Shown here: positions 1-7,167 of the stretch, in pieces
Numbering within the stretch: the stretch's first letter is position 1
How the letters are laid out: every line of letters starts with the position of its first letter
Origin: Pseudomonadota bacterium
GTDB taxonomy: Bacteria; Pseudomonadota; Gammaproteobacteria; Burkholderiales; SG8-39
Direction: 5' to 3'
NCBI GenBank assembly: GCA_021825225.1
Contig: JAKAIH010000054.1
Location: forward strand, 1 to 10,159
DNA length: 10,159 nt
Translations under genes and position numbers: made by a program
The notes under the pieces: generated by a model
Databases searched by the model: none
What the model was told of the DNA's origin: nothing
Seen by the model: the letters and a program-made list of their open reading frames with translations, nothing else

Positions 1-1548
1 GCAGATGTCGTAGACCACGCGGTTGATGCCGCGCACTTCGTTGATGATGCGATTCGACACCTTGCCCAGGAGTTCGTGCGGCAAGTGCGCCCAGTGCGCG
101 GTCATGAAGTCCTGGGTCTGCACCGCGCGCAGCGCCACCACGTATTCGTAGGTGCGGCCGTCGCCCATCACACCGACCGCCTTCACCGGCAGGAACACGG
201 CGAACGCCTGGGAGGTCGCGTCATACCAGCTGCGCCCTTCGGCGTCGCGCGCTGCGCGCAATTCCTCGATGAATATCGCGTCGGCGCGGCGCAGCAGGTC
301 GGCATATTCCTGCTTCACTTCGCCCAGAATGCGCACGCCCAGCCCCGGTCCGGGGAAGGGGTGGCGATAGACCATGTCGTGCGGCAGGCCGAGCGCGACG
401 CCGAGTTCGCGCACTTCGTCCTTGAACAGCTCGCGCAAGGGTTCGAGCAGCTTCAGGTGCAGCGTGTCGGGCAGGCCGCCGACGTTGTGGTGCGACTTGA
501 TGCTGGTCGCTTTCTTCGTCTTGGCGCCGGCGGATTCGATCACGTCGGGGTAAATCGTGCCCTGCGCCAGCCATTTCGCGTTCTTGATCTTGGCCGCCTG
601 GCTTTGGAACACCTCGACGAACTCGCGCCCTATGATCTTGCGCTTCTGTTCGGGGTCGGCGACGCCGGCGAGCTTGCCCATGAAATCGGCGCTGGCATCG
701 ACATGGATCACCTTGACGCCGAGACTCCGTGCAAAGGTCGCCATCACCTGCTCGGCCTCGTTCAGGCGCAGCAGTCCATGGTCGACGAAAACGCAGGTGA
801 GCTGCTTGCCGATGGCTCGGTGGATCAGCGCTGCGGCGACCGAGGAATCGACTCCGCCCGAAAGCCCGAGGATCACTTCGTCTGCGCCTACCTGCTCGCG
901 TATGCGCGTGATCGCCTCCGATACGTAATCGGGCATATTCCAGTCGCCCGCGCAGCCGCAGATATCGTTGACGAAGCGCCTGAGCATGGCGGCGCCCTGG
1001 ACCGTATGCGTGACCTCGGGATGGAACTGCACCGCGTAGAAGCGGCGCTGTTCGTCGGCCATGGCCGCGATCGGACAGGCATCGGTCGATGCCATGAGCT
1101 TGAAGCCGGCGGGCATTTCCGTGACCTTGTCGCCGTGGCTCATCCACACCTTGAGCATGCCGTGACCCTCGAGCGTGCGGAAATCCTCGATGCCGTCGAA
1201 CAGGCGCGTGTGGCCGCGCGCGCGCACCTCCGCATAGCCGAATTCTCGCACCTTGCCCGCTTCGACCTTGCCGCCCAACTGCTGCGCCATGGTTTGCATG
1301 CCGTAGCAGATGCCCAGCACCGGCACGCCCAGATCGAACACCGCCTGCGGCGCGCGCGCCGTCGCATCCTCGGTCACCGACAGATGGCTGCCGGACAGGA
1401 TCACGCCGTTCGCGCCGAACTCGCGCACGAACTGCTCGCTCACGTCATAAGGATGAATTTCGCAGTACACGCGCGCTTCGCGCACGCGCCGTGCGATCAG
1501 TTGCGTGTATTGCGCGCCGAAGTCGAGGATGAGAATTTTCTGATGCAT
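1..1548 (-). CDS. guaA: GMP synthase (glutamine-hydrolysing), 3' end cut by window edge
   Basis: Converts XMP to GMP using ATP and ammonia released from glutamine, the last step of de novo GMP synthesis in the cytoplasm. The N-terminal class I glutamine amidotransferase domain (about residues 4-195) shows the triad: Cys81 in GICYGMQ, and His176 and Glu178 in FHPEVTHT. The ATP-pyrophosphatase domain follows, with its P-loop SGGVDSS at 230-236, and then the C-terminal dimerisation domain with [14 protein letters not shown]. The frame is open to base 1 and reads NRVVYDIC there; E. coli GuaA has about ten more residues after this point, so about 516 of roughly 527 residues are present. The start ATG at 1548 gives the family N-terminus ([20 protein letters not shown]) behind a weak GAAAG. 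The loop that reads SGGP in E. coli is SGSH here (residues 52-55); from memory this is common in betaproteobacteria. It lies downstream of guaB, 89 bases away. Confidence 0.97.
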   Translation of the reverse strand, partial: MHQKILILDFGAQYTQLIARRVREARVYCEIHPYDVSEQFVREFGANGVILSGSHLSVTEDATARAPQAVFDLGVPVLGICYGMQTMAQQLGGKVEAGKVREFGYAEVRARGHTRLFDGIEDFRTLEGHGMLKVWMSHGDKVTEMPAGFKLMASTDACPIAAMADEQRRFYAVQFHPEVTHTVQGAAMLRRFVNDICGCAGDWNMPDYVSEAITRIREQVGADEVILGLSGGVDSSVAAALIHRAIGKQLTCVFVDHGLLRLNEAEQVMATFARSLGVKVIHVDASADFMGKLAGVADPEQKRKIIGREFVEVFQSQAAKIKNAKWLAQGTIYPDVIESAGAKTKKATSIKSHHNVGGLPDTLHLKLLEPLRELFKDEVRELGVALGLPHDMVYRHPFPGPGLGVRILGEVKQEYADLLRRADAIFIEELRAARDAEGRSWYDATSQAFAVFLPVKAVGVMGDGRTYEYVVALRAVQTQDFMTAHWAHLPHELLGKVSNRIINEVRGINRVVYDIC

Positions 1549-1560
1549 TATCGGGCTTTC

Positions 1561-1603
1561 AAAAATGTAAAGGCCGGTCGTGCGCTTGCAGGCACGATCG
1601 GCC
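1561..1603 (-). terminator. Hairpin with broken T-run between guaB and guaA (terminator or attenuator candidate)
   Basis: On the minus strand, arms at 1603-1592 and 1583-1572 pair over 12 positions with a single A.C mismatch around an 8-base loop. The stem is followed at once by TTTACATTTTT (1571-1561). This resembles an intrinsic terminator with an interrupted U-tract. It sits 12 bases ahead of the guaA start codon and after the guaB stop. It could end part of the guaB transcripts, stabilise the guaB 3' end, or only be read through. The stem and T-run are seen directly; function is inferred. Confidence 0.45.
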
Positions 1604-1637
1604 CTCAGCTCTGGCGCCGGTTCGCCGCGCCGGCAAA

Positions 1638-3098
1638 TTATTCGATTTGGTAATTCGGCGCTTCCTTGATGATCTGCACGTCGTGCACATGCGACTCGCG
1701 CATGCCGGCCGAGGTGATTTCGACAAACTCTGTCTTGGTGCGCATGTCATCGATGGTGGCACAGCCGCAGTAGCCCATGCTCGCGCGCAGTCCTCCGACC
1801 ATCTGGAAAATGATGCTGACCGCGCTTCCTTTGTAGGGCACGCGGCCCTCGATGCCCTCGGCGACGAGCTTGTCCACATTGCTGGTCGGGTCCTGGAAAT
1901 AGCGGTCCGCCGCACCCTCCTGCATGGCGCCGAGCGAGCCCATGCCGCGGTAGAGCTTGTACGAGCGCCCCTGATACAGAATGGTCTCCCCTGGCGCCTC
2001 TTCCGTGCCGGCGAAGATGCTGCCCATCATCACCGCATGCGCGCCCGCGGCAACCGCCTTGGCGACATCGCCCGAAAAGCGCACGCCGCCGTCGGCGATC
2101 AAAGGCACGTCCGTGTCCTTGAGCGCCGCGTAGACGTTCTGCACCGCTGAAATCTGCGGCACGCCCACACCCGCAATGACGCGCGTGGTGCAGATCGATC
2201 CCGGGCCAATGCCCACCTTGACGCCGTCGGCACCGTGATCGACCAGGGCCTTGGCGCCCGAAGTGGTGGCGATGTTGCCGCCTATGACTTCCACGTTCGG
2301 AAAATTCCTCTTGACCCATTGCACCCGGTCGAGCACGCCCTGGGCGTGGCCGTGCGCCGTATCCACCACGATCACGTCGGCGCCGGCTTCGACCAGGTGC
2401 TCGATGCGCTCTTCCGTGCCTTCGCCCACGCCTACGGCTGCGCCCACGCGCAGCTTGCCCTGCTCGTCCTTGCTCGCCAGCGGATGCTCGGTCGCTTTGA
2501 GTATGTCTTTCACCGTCACCAGGCCGCGTAGCGCGAAAGCGTCGTTGACCACCAGCACCCGCTCCAGGCGATATTTGTGCAGCAGCGCGCGCGCCTCCTC
2601 GGCGCTGGCACCCTCTTTCACGTAGATCAGGCGTTCGCGCGGCGTCATGATCGCGCTCACAGGAGCGTCCAGATTGGTCTCGAAGCGGTAGTCGCGGTTG
2701 GTGACCATGCCGACGACCTTGCCCTTATCGACCACCGGGAAGCCGGACACCCGGTACTGCTGCGTAAGGGCGAGCAGTTCGCGCACCGTGATCTCGGGTG
2801 ATACCGTCATCGGATCGCGCAGTACGCCCGACTCGAAGCGCTTGACTTTCAGCACCTCGGCCGCCTGCGCTTTGGGCGTAAGGTTCTTGTGGATGATACC
2901 GATGCCGCCTTCCTGCGCAATGGCAATGGCAAGCCGCGCCTCGGTCACCGTATCCATGGCTGCCGAAACCAGGGGGATGTTGAGCGTAATCTTGCGCGTC
3001 AGCCGCGTTTTGAGGGAAACGTCGCGTGGAAGGACGGTTGAATGGGCGGGGACGAGCAGGACATCGTCGAAGGTCAGCGCTTTTTGAATGACGCGCAT
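1638..3098 (-). CDS. guaB: Inosine-5'-monophosphate dehydrogenase
   Basis: Oxidises IMP to XMP with NAD+, the committed step to guanine nucleotides; a cytoplasmic tetramer in this family. The product is 486 residues, the usual bacterial length. It has the N-terminal barrel start ([14 protein letters not shown], 7-20), tandem CBS domains at about 92-203 inserted in the barrel, the catalytic loop GPGSICTTR with Cys303, the phosphate-binding ADGGVR (335-340), RGMGSLGAM (384-392) and the flap Arg399-Tyr400. These correspond to E. coli Cys305 and Arg401/Tyr402. I chose the ATG at 3098 because AGGAG lies 7 bases upstream and homologues begin [12 protein letters not shown]. An in-frame GTG at 3116 would add six residues but would lie almost on the predicted transcription start. 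guaA follows on the same strand, forming guaBA. Confidence 0.98.
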   Translation of the reverse strand: MRVIQKALTFDDVLLVPAHSTVLPRDVSLKTRLTRKITLNIPLVSAAMDTVTEARLAIAIAQEGGIGIIHKNLTPKAQAAEVLKVKRFESGVLRDPMTVSPEITVRELLALTQQYRVSGFPVVDKGKVVGMVTNRDYRFETNLDAPVSAIMTPRERLIYVKEGASAEEARALLHKYRLERVLVVNDAFALRGLVTVKDILKATEHPLASKDEQGKLRVGAAVGVGEGTEERIEHLVEAGADVIVVDTAHGHAQGVLDRVQWVKRNFPNVEVIGGNIATTSGAKALVDHGADGVKVGIGPGSICTTRVIAGVGVPQISAVQNVYAALKDTDVPLIADGGVRFSGDVAKAVAAGAHAVMMGSIFAGTEEAPGETILYQGRSYKLYRGMGSLGAMQEGAADRYFQDPTSNVDKLVAEGIEGRVPYKGSAVSIIFQMVGGLRASMGYCGCATIDDMRTKTEFVEITSAGMRESHVHDVQIIKEAPNYQIE

Positions 3099-3117
3099 AG
3101 CAAAACTCCTGGCCACA

Positions 3118-3152
3118 AAGCGGCATTATACGCGCCTGTTCCGCTCGGGCAA
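3118..3152 (-). promoter_or_regulatory. guaB promoter (sigma-70 type)
   Basis: Minus strand: a perfect TATAAT (3130-3125), a 16-base spacer and TTGCCC (3152-3147, four of six matches to TTGACA). The start of transcription would be near 3118, giving a leader of about 20 bases that carries AGGAG ahead of the ATG at 3098. I see no clear PurR-like operator here. Confidence 0.65.
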
Positions 3153-3199
3153 ATAGGCCGCGCCCGAAACCGAAAGCCCGGCCGGCGCGTTAAGCGCAA

Positions 3200-3228
3200 T
3201 TGACGCGGCGGCGGAAAGCCGTTACTTT
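3200..3228 (+). promoter_or_regulatory. Possible promoter of the DUF4124 gene
   Basis: TTGACG (3200-3205, five of six) and TACTTT (3223-3228, only three of six) are 17 bases apart. Transcription would start near 3235 and leave a leader of about 27 bases. That leader carries the ribosome binding site GGAAGG (3247-3252), nine bases before the ATG at 3262. The weak -10 makes this a tentative call. Confidence 0.35.
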
Positions 3229-3261
3229 TGAACCAATTGAGCAAACGGAAGGCATAGACGC

Positions 3262-3738
3262 ATGAAACGACTTTCGGCGGTATTAGGACTGGCGCTGTGC
3301 GTAGCTCTGCCTGCGGCTGCCCAGATGTATAAATGGGTGGATGCAGATGGAAAGGTGAAGTATTCGGACACGCCGCCGCCGAGCAACGTCAAGACAGAAA
3401 AGTTGCGCATACCTGCGCACGCCGCCAACCCGCCCGCGGGCCCGGCACAGAAGGGGGCCGCCAAATCCGGGCCGAAAGGTCTGGCCGAGCAGGAGCAGGC
3501 GTTCCGCAAGCGCCAGGCGGATGCCGCCAAGGAGCAGCAGGAGCAAAGCCAGAAAGAGGCCGAAGCGCGCGACCGGGCTGAAAACTGCAAACGAGCGAAG
3601 GCCGCACTGGCCAATCTGGAACTGGGCGGGCGCCAGACGCGCATCGACAGCAAAGGCGAGCGTGTCTTCCTCACGGATCAGGAAATTGCCCAGGCCACAG
3701 CCCAGGCGCGCCAGGAAGCGGCCGCAGCCTGCAATTGA
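3262..3738 (+). CDS. Exported DUF4124-domain protein
   Basis: A 158-residue protein of unknown function. Residues 1-20 form a signal peptide: basic MKR, a hydrophobic core, and a likely signal peptidase I cut after AAA-20. There is no lipobox, because Cys13 is preceded by Leu. The DUF4124 signature follows directly (QMYKWVDADGKVKYSDTPPP, 21-40). A Pro/Ala/Gly linker (about 50-72) leads to a Gln/Lys/Glu/Ala-rich stretch at 73-115 likely to be a long helix or coiled coil, and the protein ends AAAACN. Cys109 and Cys157 are the only cysteines in the mature part and could form a disulphide in the periplasm. The ATG has GGAAGG nine bases upstream. It is divergent from guaB and convergent with rnfH. 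DUF4124 proteins are common in Gammaproteobacteria and Betaproteobacteria; I infer a periplasmic location and do not assign a role. Confidence 0.88.
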   Translation: MKRLSAVLGLALCVALPAAAQMYKWVDADGKVKYSDTPPPSNVKTEKLRIPAHAANPPAGPAQKGAAKSGPKGLAEQEQAFRKRQADAAKEQQEQSQKEAEARDRAENCKRAKAALANLELGGRQTRIDSKGERVFLTDQEIAQATAQARQEAAAACN

Positions 3739-3752
3739 AGTCTGCCTGTAAT

Positions 3753-3778
3753 CCGTAGCGAAAGTCCTCCTGCTACGG
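3753..3778. other. Hairpin in the convergent gap between DUF4124 gene and rnfH
   Basis: CCGTAGC (3753-3759) and GCTACGG (3772-3778) are perfect inverted repeats around a 12-base loop. No T-run follows on either strand, so it is not a classical intrinsic terminator. It may protect the 3' end of one of the two transcripts that meet here. Confidence 0.4.
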
Positions 3779-3784
3779 CCCGAC

Positions 3785-3820
3785 TCAGGGCGGCGAGAGG
3801 AGGCATCCCCTGGTTTTGTT
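3785..3820 (+). terminator. Weak terminator candidate after the DUF4124 gene
   Basis: CAGGG (3786-3790) pairs with CCCTG (3808-3812) around a 17-base loop, with one more possible wobble pair outside. It is followed by GTTTTGTT (3813-3820). The stem is short and the loop long, so this is only a candidate. It overlaps the rnfH stop codon on the opposite strand. Confidence 0.25.
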
Positions 3821-4094
3821 ACAGACTCTTGCCGGCTTTCGCTGCGCGCTCGCGCCTGATTTCCTTGGGATCGGCCAGCAGAGGCCGGTAGATTTCCACC
3901 CGGTCCTGGTCGCGCAATACAGTTTCAGGACCGGCGGGCCGGCCCCATACCCCGACGCGGCCGACTTCGAGCCGCGGCAAGCGCTGCAGCAGACCGCTCG
4001 CCTGGATCGCGCCAAGCACGGTGCTGCCCGGTGCAAGATCCAGCAGCACTCGCTCCTGCTGTCGCGGCAAGGCATAAACCACCTCGATGCGCAT
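3819..4094 (-). CDS. rnfH: RnfH family protein (UPF0125)
   Basis: A 91-residue small protein with a ubiquitin-like beta-grasp fold expected from its family. The family signatures are clear: IEVVYALP (3-10), GSTVLGAIQASGLL (23-36), VGVWGRPA (47-54), and the C-terminal RVEIYRPLLADPKEIRRERA (65-84), very close to E. coli RnfH. The function is not settled; the name comes from linkage to rnf electron-transport genes in some bacteria, and no rnf genes are present here. The ATG is 2 bases after the ratA stop, so the two are almost certainly co-transcribed and probably translationally coupled; I see no strong ribosome binding site of its own. The ratA-rnfH pair next to smpB is conserved in E. coli and widely in proteobacteria. 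Confidence 0.93.
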   Translation of the reverse strand: MRIEVVYALPRQQERVLLDLAPGSTVLGAIQASGLLQRLPRLEVGRVGVWGRPAGPETVLRDQDRVEIYRPLLADPKEIRRERAAKAGKSL

Positions 4095-4096
4095 GC

Positions 4097-4534
4097 CTAT
4101 GCCGCACCGTACAAGCTTGCTGCCCGCTTGACGAATACTTCGACCAGCGTACTGGCAATATGGTTGAACACCGGACCGGCGAGTTTATCCACCAGCTTGC
4201 CCGAAAGCTCATAGTTCAATTGGAATTCGATTTTGCATGCCTGATCGGAGAGCGCGATGAAGCGCCAATAGCCATCCAGGTGCTTGAACGGGCCGTTTGC
4301 GAGCTTCATGTCGATCAGCACGCCCTTCTCCATCCGGTTCTCGGTGGTGAAGTGCAGGCGCAGACCGTGGTAATTGATATGCAGCGTCGCCGCGGCCCTT
4401 TCCGCGTCGATCTGCCGCACCTCGGTGGCGCTGCACCAGGGCAGGAACTGCGGATAAGCATCCACGTCCGCGACCAGGGCGTACATTTTGGCCGCGCTAT
4501 GGCCTATCAGGACTGACTTTTCCACTTTGGCCAT
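4097..4534 (-). CDS. ratA: RatA-like START/SRPBCC protein (coenzyme Q-binding COQ10 family)
   Basis: A 145-residue protein of the polyketide cyclase/START family. The N-terminus [20 protein letters not shown], the segment [17 protein letters not shown] (about 24-40) and the C-terminal amphipathic helix ([20 protein letters not shown]) are diagnostic. Yeast Coq10 homologues bind ubiquinone. E. coli RatA was reported to block 70S ribosome assembly, a toxin role that is disputed, so I give the symbol by homology and synteny only. I chose the ATG at 4534, which gives the family N-terminus; an in-frame TTG at 4549 would add five residues. No convincing Shine-Dalgarno precedes either. It is divergent from smpB and 2 bases ahead of rnfH. 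Confidence 0.92.
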   Translation of the reverse strand: MAKVEKSVLIGHSAAKMYALVADVDAYPQFLPWCSATEVRQIDAERAAATLHINYHGLRLHFTTENRMEKGVLIDMKLANGPFKHLDGYWRFIALSDQACKIEFQLNYELSGKLVDKLAGPVFNHIASTLVEVFVKRAASLYGAA

Positions 4535-4550
4535 GAGGACGCGGCGCAAC

Positions 4551-4559
4551 TGTTAAAAT
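4551..4559 (+). promoter_or_regulatory. Extended -10 promoter candidate for smpB
   Basis: TGTTAAAAT: TG, one base, then TAAAAT (five of six matches to TATAAT). Transcription would start near 4566, 20 bases before the smpB ATG. I see no good -35 at normal spacing, which is usual for extended -10 promoters. Confidence 0.45.
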
Positions 4560-4565
4560 TGCTTG

Positions 4566-4574
4566 ATTGTACCA
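4566..4574 (-). promoter_or_regulatory. Extended -10 promoter candidate for ratA-rnfH
   Basis: On the minus strand TGGTACAAT: TG, one base, then TACAAT (five of six matches). Transcription would start near 4559, about 24 bases before the ratA ATG. It faces the smpB element, with only six bases between the two hexamers. Confidence 0.45.
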
Positions 4575-4585
4575 ATTGTCCTCCC

Positions 4586-5038
4586 ATGAAGATCGCCCAA
4601 AACAAAAAAGCCTTCCACGATTACTTCATCGAGGAGCAATATGAAGCCGGCTTGGTGCTCGAAGGCTGGGAGGCGAAGGCCATACGCGCCGGACGGGTGC
4701 AGCTGAAGGATGCCTATGTGCTCATCCGCGGCGGCGAAATCTACATGGTCGGAGGGCACATCAGCGCCCTGCCCACCGCCTCTACCCATGTTCATCCCGA
4801 TCCGGTGCGCACGCGCAAGCTCCTGCTCCATGGCAAGGAAATCCAGCATCTGATCGGCAAGGTCGAGCGCGCCGGCTACACCCTGGTGCCGCTGGACATG
4901 CACTACAAGAACGGCAGGATCAAGATCGACATCGGCCTCGCCCGCGGCAAAAAACAGCACGACAAGCGCGAGACAGAGAAAAAACGCGACTGGGACCGGG
5001 AAAAACAGCGCCTGATGCGCTCACGAAGCAAAACCTAG
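4586..5038 (+). CDS. smpB: SsrA-binding protein SmpB
   Basis: Binds tmRNA and brings it to stalled ribosomes for trans-translation. The 150-residue product has the beta-barrel OB-fold core: [20 protein letters not shown] (5-24), [10 protein letters not shown], and [17 protein letters not shown]. It ends with [16 protein letters not shown] and the basic helical tail that enters the decoding centre. I chose the ATG at 4586 because homologues begin there; an in-frame TTG at 4559 would add nine residues with no family match. No Shine-Dalgarno is visible just upstream; the bases there read TCCTCCC. The gene is divergent from ratA and overlaps the end of the methyltransferase gene at 5035-5037. No tmRNA gene is visible in the window. 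Confidence 0.97.
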   Translation: MKIAQNKKAFHDYFIEEQYEAGLVLEGWEAKAIRAGRVQLKDAYVLIRGGEIYMVGGHISALPTASTHVHPDPVRTRKLLLHGKEIQHLIGKVERAGYTLVPLDMHYKNGRIKIDIGLARGKKQHDKRETEKKRDWDREKQRLMRSRSKT

Positions 5039-5811
5039 GTTCTCTGTCTCACCTGCTCGAACAGGCAGATTGCCGCCGCTGCGGCCACATTGAGCGACTC
5101 TGTCTTGCCGGGCATAGGAATGCGTAGCTGCTCTGCGGCCGCGGCGATCAGCTCCGTGCTTACGCCAGATCCTTCGTTGCCGAATACCCACGCCAGCGGA
5201 CCGCGTAAATCGGCCTGGAACAGCGATTTGCGCGCGTAGCCGCTGGTGCAGATCAAGCGGCCCGACAGACGCTGCGCCGCGGCTGCCAGGTCGGCATTGT
5301 CGAAAATGTCCAGGCTGAAATGCGCACCCATGCCGGCACGCAGCACTTTGGACGACCAGGCGAACGCGCAACCCGGGGACAGCAAGACGGTGCGAATGCC
5401 GGCGGCTGCACTGCTGCGCAGAATGGAGCCGAGATTACCCGCATCCTGGATATTTTCCAGCATGACGCAGTATTCGATCCTCTGCGGAAGTGGACCGGGG
5501 CTGGGAGTGCGTATCAGCGCGACGATGCCGGTCGGCGTCGCGACTTGCGCGACGTCGCCGAACAGCTTGTCGGCAAGCACCAGCAGCGCTTGTGCCTCCA
5601 CGCCTGCAGCGAGCCGGGTCGTTTCTGCTTTGCCTGCCGCACTTTCGCTCAGGATCAACTGCTCGGGCACACCGCCGCTCGCGCGGTAGGCCTCGATCAA
5701 ATTTATGCCGTCGAGCAGCGCCAGACCTGCCTGGCGCTGCTCGCGCGTGGAAGTGGCGAGTTGGCGCAGCATCTTGAAGCGCGGATTGTCGCGCGAACGA
5801 ATCAATTTCAA
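5035..5811 (-). CDS. TrmH/SpoU-family RNA 2'-O-ribose methyltransferase
   Basis: A 258-residue SAM-dependent RNA ribose methyltransferase with the SPOUT trefoil-knot fold. A substrate-binding N-terminal domain (about 1-100, starting [14 protein letters not shown]) leads to SpoU motif 1, [16 protein letters not shown] (119-134, with Asn120 and the conserved Arg132). Motif 2 is FGNEGSG (210-216) and motif 3 [17 protein letters not shown] (231-247). The RNA target cannot be told from sequence; rRNA is likely, and I leave the symbol empty. The start is a TTG at 5811, inside the stop of the gene upstream (TTGA). Homologues begin just here, and no ATG exists until residue 14. The frame stays open far upstream, but that part overlaps senA and is a shadow. 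The gene is convergent with smpB, and the two stop codons share CTAG. Confidence 0.93.
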   Translation of the reverse strand: MKLIRSRDNPRFKMLRQLATSTREQRQAGLALLDGINLIEAYRASGGVPEQLILSESAAGKAETTRLAAGVEAQALLVLADKLFGDVAQVATPTGIVALIRTPSPGPLPQRIEYCVMLENIQDAGNLGSILRSSAAAGIRTVLLSPGCAFAWSSKVLRAGMGAHFSLDIFDNADLAAAAQRLSGRLICTSGYARKSLFQADLRGPLAWVFGNEGSGVSTELIAAAAEQLRIPMPGKTESLNVAAAAAICLFEQVRQRT

Positions 5812-7118
5812 TTCTCGATCGCGCACGTGCGGAATCCGGCAAAAATATCGTAGCGTTCCGGCGTATAGAAATTGCGCCAGGTGTTGCGTATCAAGCGCGC
5901 CGGGGTGGAAAAGCTGCCGCCACGCAGTACCTTGTGCGTTCCAAACCAGGGCGCGGAGTATTCCTTGTAAGGATCGGGGACGAAGCCCGGATAGGGCGCG
6001 AATGCGCTGTTGGTCCATTCCCACACATTGCCGATCAGCTGGCGGCAACCGTGCACGCTGCTCCCCCGCGGCAGCGCGTCGACCGGCGCGGGCGCGTCGC
6101 CTTCCAGGTTTGCGTGCTCCATTTCGGGCCGGGCATCGCCCCAGGGATAGCGGCGCCTGGCGCCGCTGTCGGCGCCGCTTGCAGCGATTTCCCATTCCGC
6201 CTCGCTCGGCAGGCGCCGTCCGGCAAAACGGCAATAGGCCTGCGCCTCGTGCCAGTTCACATGCGTGACCGGTTCGCGCAGAGGCAAGGGCAGCCATGCG
6301 GCGAAGCGGCGCAACTGCCACTGTCCATCCAGATTGCGCCAATAGCGCGGCGCCTGCGCGCCGCCCTGCTGCAGCCAGTGCCAGCCGGCTTCGGACCACA
6401 GCTCCCGCCGCTGGTAGCCGCGCTCTTCGACGAATTCGAGAAACTGCGCATTGTCGACGCAGCAGCGCCCGATGCGGAATGGCCCGAGCTCGACGGGATG
6501 CTCCCATTTCTCGTTGTCGAATACGAATTCCGCAGAGCGACGGGCGCCGAGGAAGTAGCGCCCGCCGGCAATGCAGGCGTCGCCGGCCGGCGCGGCCGCA
6601 TTCGTGGCGGCAGCCCTACCCTGCGCTCTGTACGACGGCGGCAGCAGCGGCGCGGCGTGAGCCAGGGTCTGGCGCATGTAATGGAAGGCTTCGGCATGCA
6701 TATCCTCGTGGAATGCAGCCAGCTGCGCGAAATAGGCCAGTCCGGGCCTGCCGGCTTCGCGCTGCAGGCGCTCCTGCACCAGGTCGAGCACGCGGTCCTG
6801 GTAGGCGAGCGTGGCCTCATGCGTGGGCAGCGGCAAATCCCAGCGCAGCTCGTGCGCAACCGCAGCCGAGTCGTACAGGGCATCGGCACCGGGCAGCAGC
6901 GAGTCGGCGAGCACGCCGTCATCACGCCGGCGCAAACACCAGCGCTCCTGAAACCAGGCGATGTGGCCAAGCTCCCACAGGAACGGATTGACGATCGGCA
7001 GCCGCGGACCAATGAGCTGCGCGCCGCGAAGATCCTGCGTCAGTGCGCGTGAGCGCGCGCGGCTCGCGCGCAGTTGCGCGGCATGATCTTCGGTGCCGAA
7101 TTGCTCTATGATATTCAT
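5808..7118 (-). CDS. senA: EgtB-like non-haem iron enzyme, probable selenoneine synthase SenA
   Basis: A 436-residue two-domain enzyme of the EgtB/OvoA type. The N-terminal DinB-like domain (about 10-155) supplies the three likely iron ligands: His52 in WELGHIAWFQERW, and His137 and His141 in FHEDMHAE. An Ala-rich linker (about 164-182) leads to the FGE-sulfatase (formylglycine-generating-enzyme-like) domain, with FDNEKWEHPV (200-209), RRLPSEAEWE, GNVWEWTNSAF (363-373), RGGSF (399-403) and a C-terminus [11 protein letters not shown]. EgtB joins hercynine to a cysteine thiol in ergothioneine synthesis; SenA joins hercynine to a selenosugar. I call SenA rather than EgtB because the divergent neighbour matches SenB and no egtA, egtC, egtD or egtE is present. 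The enzyme class is near certain; the selenium substrate is inferred from context. The ATG at 7118 has only a weak ribosome binding site. The stop overlaps the TTG of the methyltransferase gene. Confidence 0.85.
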   Translation of the reverse strand: MNIIEQFGTEDHAAQLRASRARSRALTQDLRGAQLIGPRLPIVNPFLWELGHIAWFQERWCLRRRDDGVLADSLLPGADALYDSAAVAHELRWDLPLPTHEATLAYQDRVLDLVQERLQREAGRPGLAYFAQLAAFHEDMHAEAFHYMRQTLAHAAPLLPPSYRAQGRAAATNAAAPAGDACIAGGRYFLGARRSAEFVFDNEKWEHPVELGPFRIGRCCVDNAQFLEFVEERGYQRRELWSEAGWHWLQQGGAQAPRYWRNLDGQWQLRRFAAWLPLPLREPVTHVNWHEAQAYCRFAGRRLPSEAEWEIAASGADSGARRRYPWGDARPEMEHANLEGDAPAPVDALPRGSSVHGCRQLIGNVWEWTNSAFAPYPGFVPDPYKEYSAPWFGTHKVLRGGSFSTPARLIRNTWRNFYTPERYDIFAGFRTCAIEN

Positions 7119-7125
7119 GCTTGAT

Positions 7126-7138
7126 CGCCAGGCTGGCG
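7126..7138. promoter_or_regulatory. 13-base palindrome between divergent senA and senB
   Basis: CGCCAGGCTGGCG is a perfect inverted repeat (6 + 1 + 6) 7 bases upstream of senA and 29 bases upstream of the senB start codon. It could be an operator serving both genes, or just chance in GC-rich DNA. Neither strand of the 49-base gap has a strong sigma-70 promoter. The best are TTGATC/TCTAAC for senB with a long 19-base spacer, and a weak TTCAAA/TAGACT pair for senA. Confidence 0.35.
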
Positions 7139-7167
7139 CGACAAGTCTAACCTAGAGAAGCGCAAAT

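Noticed and set aside
76..1653. A 525-codon open frame on the plus strand across all of guaA
   Set aside because: It lies antisense to a clear GuaA and its translation is rich in His, Arg and Ala with no family signature. This is a typical shadow frame in GC-rich DNA.
4097..4534. A toxin-antitoxin system based on the name RatA
   Set aside because: The toxin role is disputed, and the conserved ratA-rnfH-smpB order suggests housekeeping rather than an accessory toxin module.
5812..6507. Upstream extension of the methyltransferase frame to give a 490-residue protein
   Set aside because: The extra part overlaps senA fully, is Arg/Ala-rich without domain features, and homologues start at the TTG at 5811.
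5934..7052. A 372-codon plus-strand frame opposite senA
   Set aside because: Low-complexity Arg/Ala/Gly-rich translation, and the opposite strand holds intact catalytic motifs.
5808..7118. Reading this gene as EgtB of ergothioneine synthesis
   Set aside because: Not excluded by sequence alone, but no other egt gene is nearby while a SenB-like gene is divergent from it. I therefore prefer SenA.
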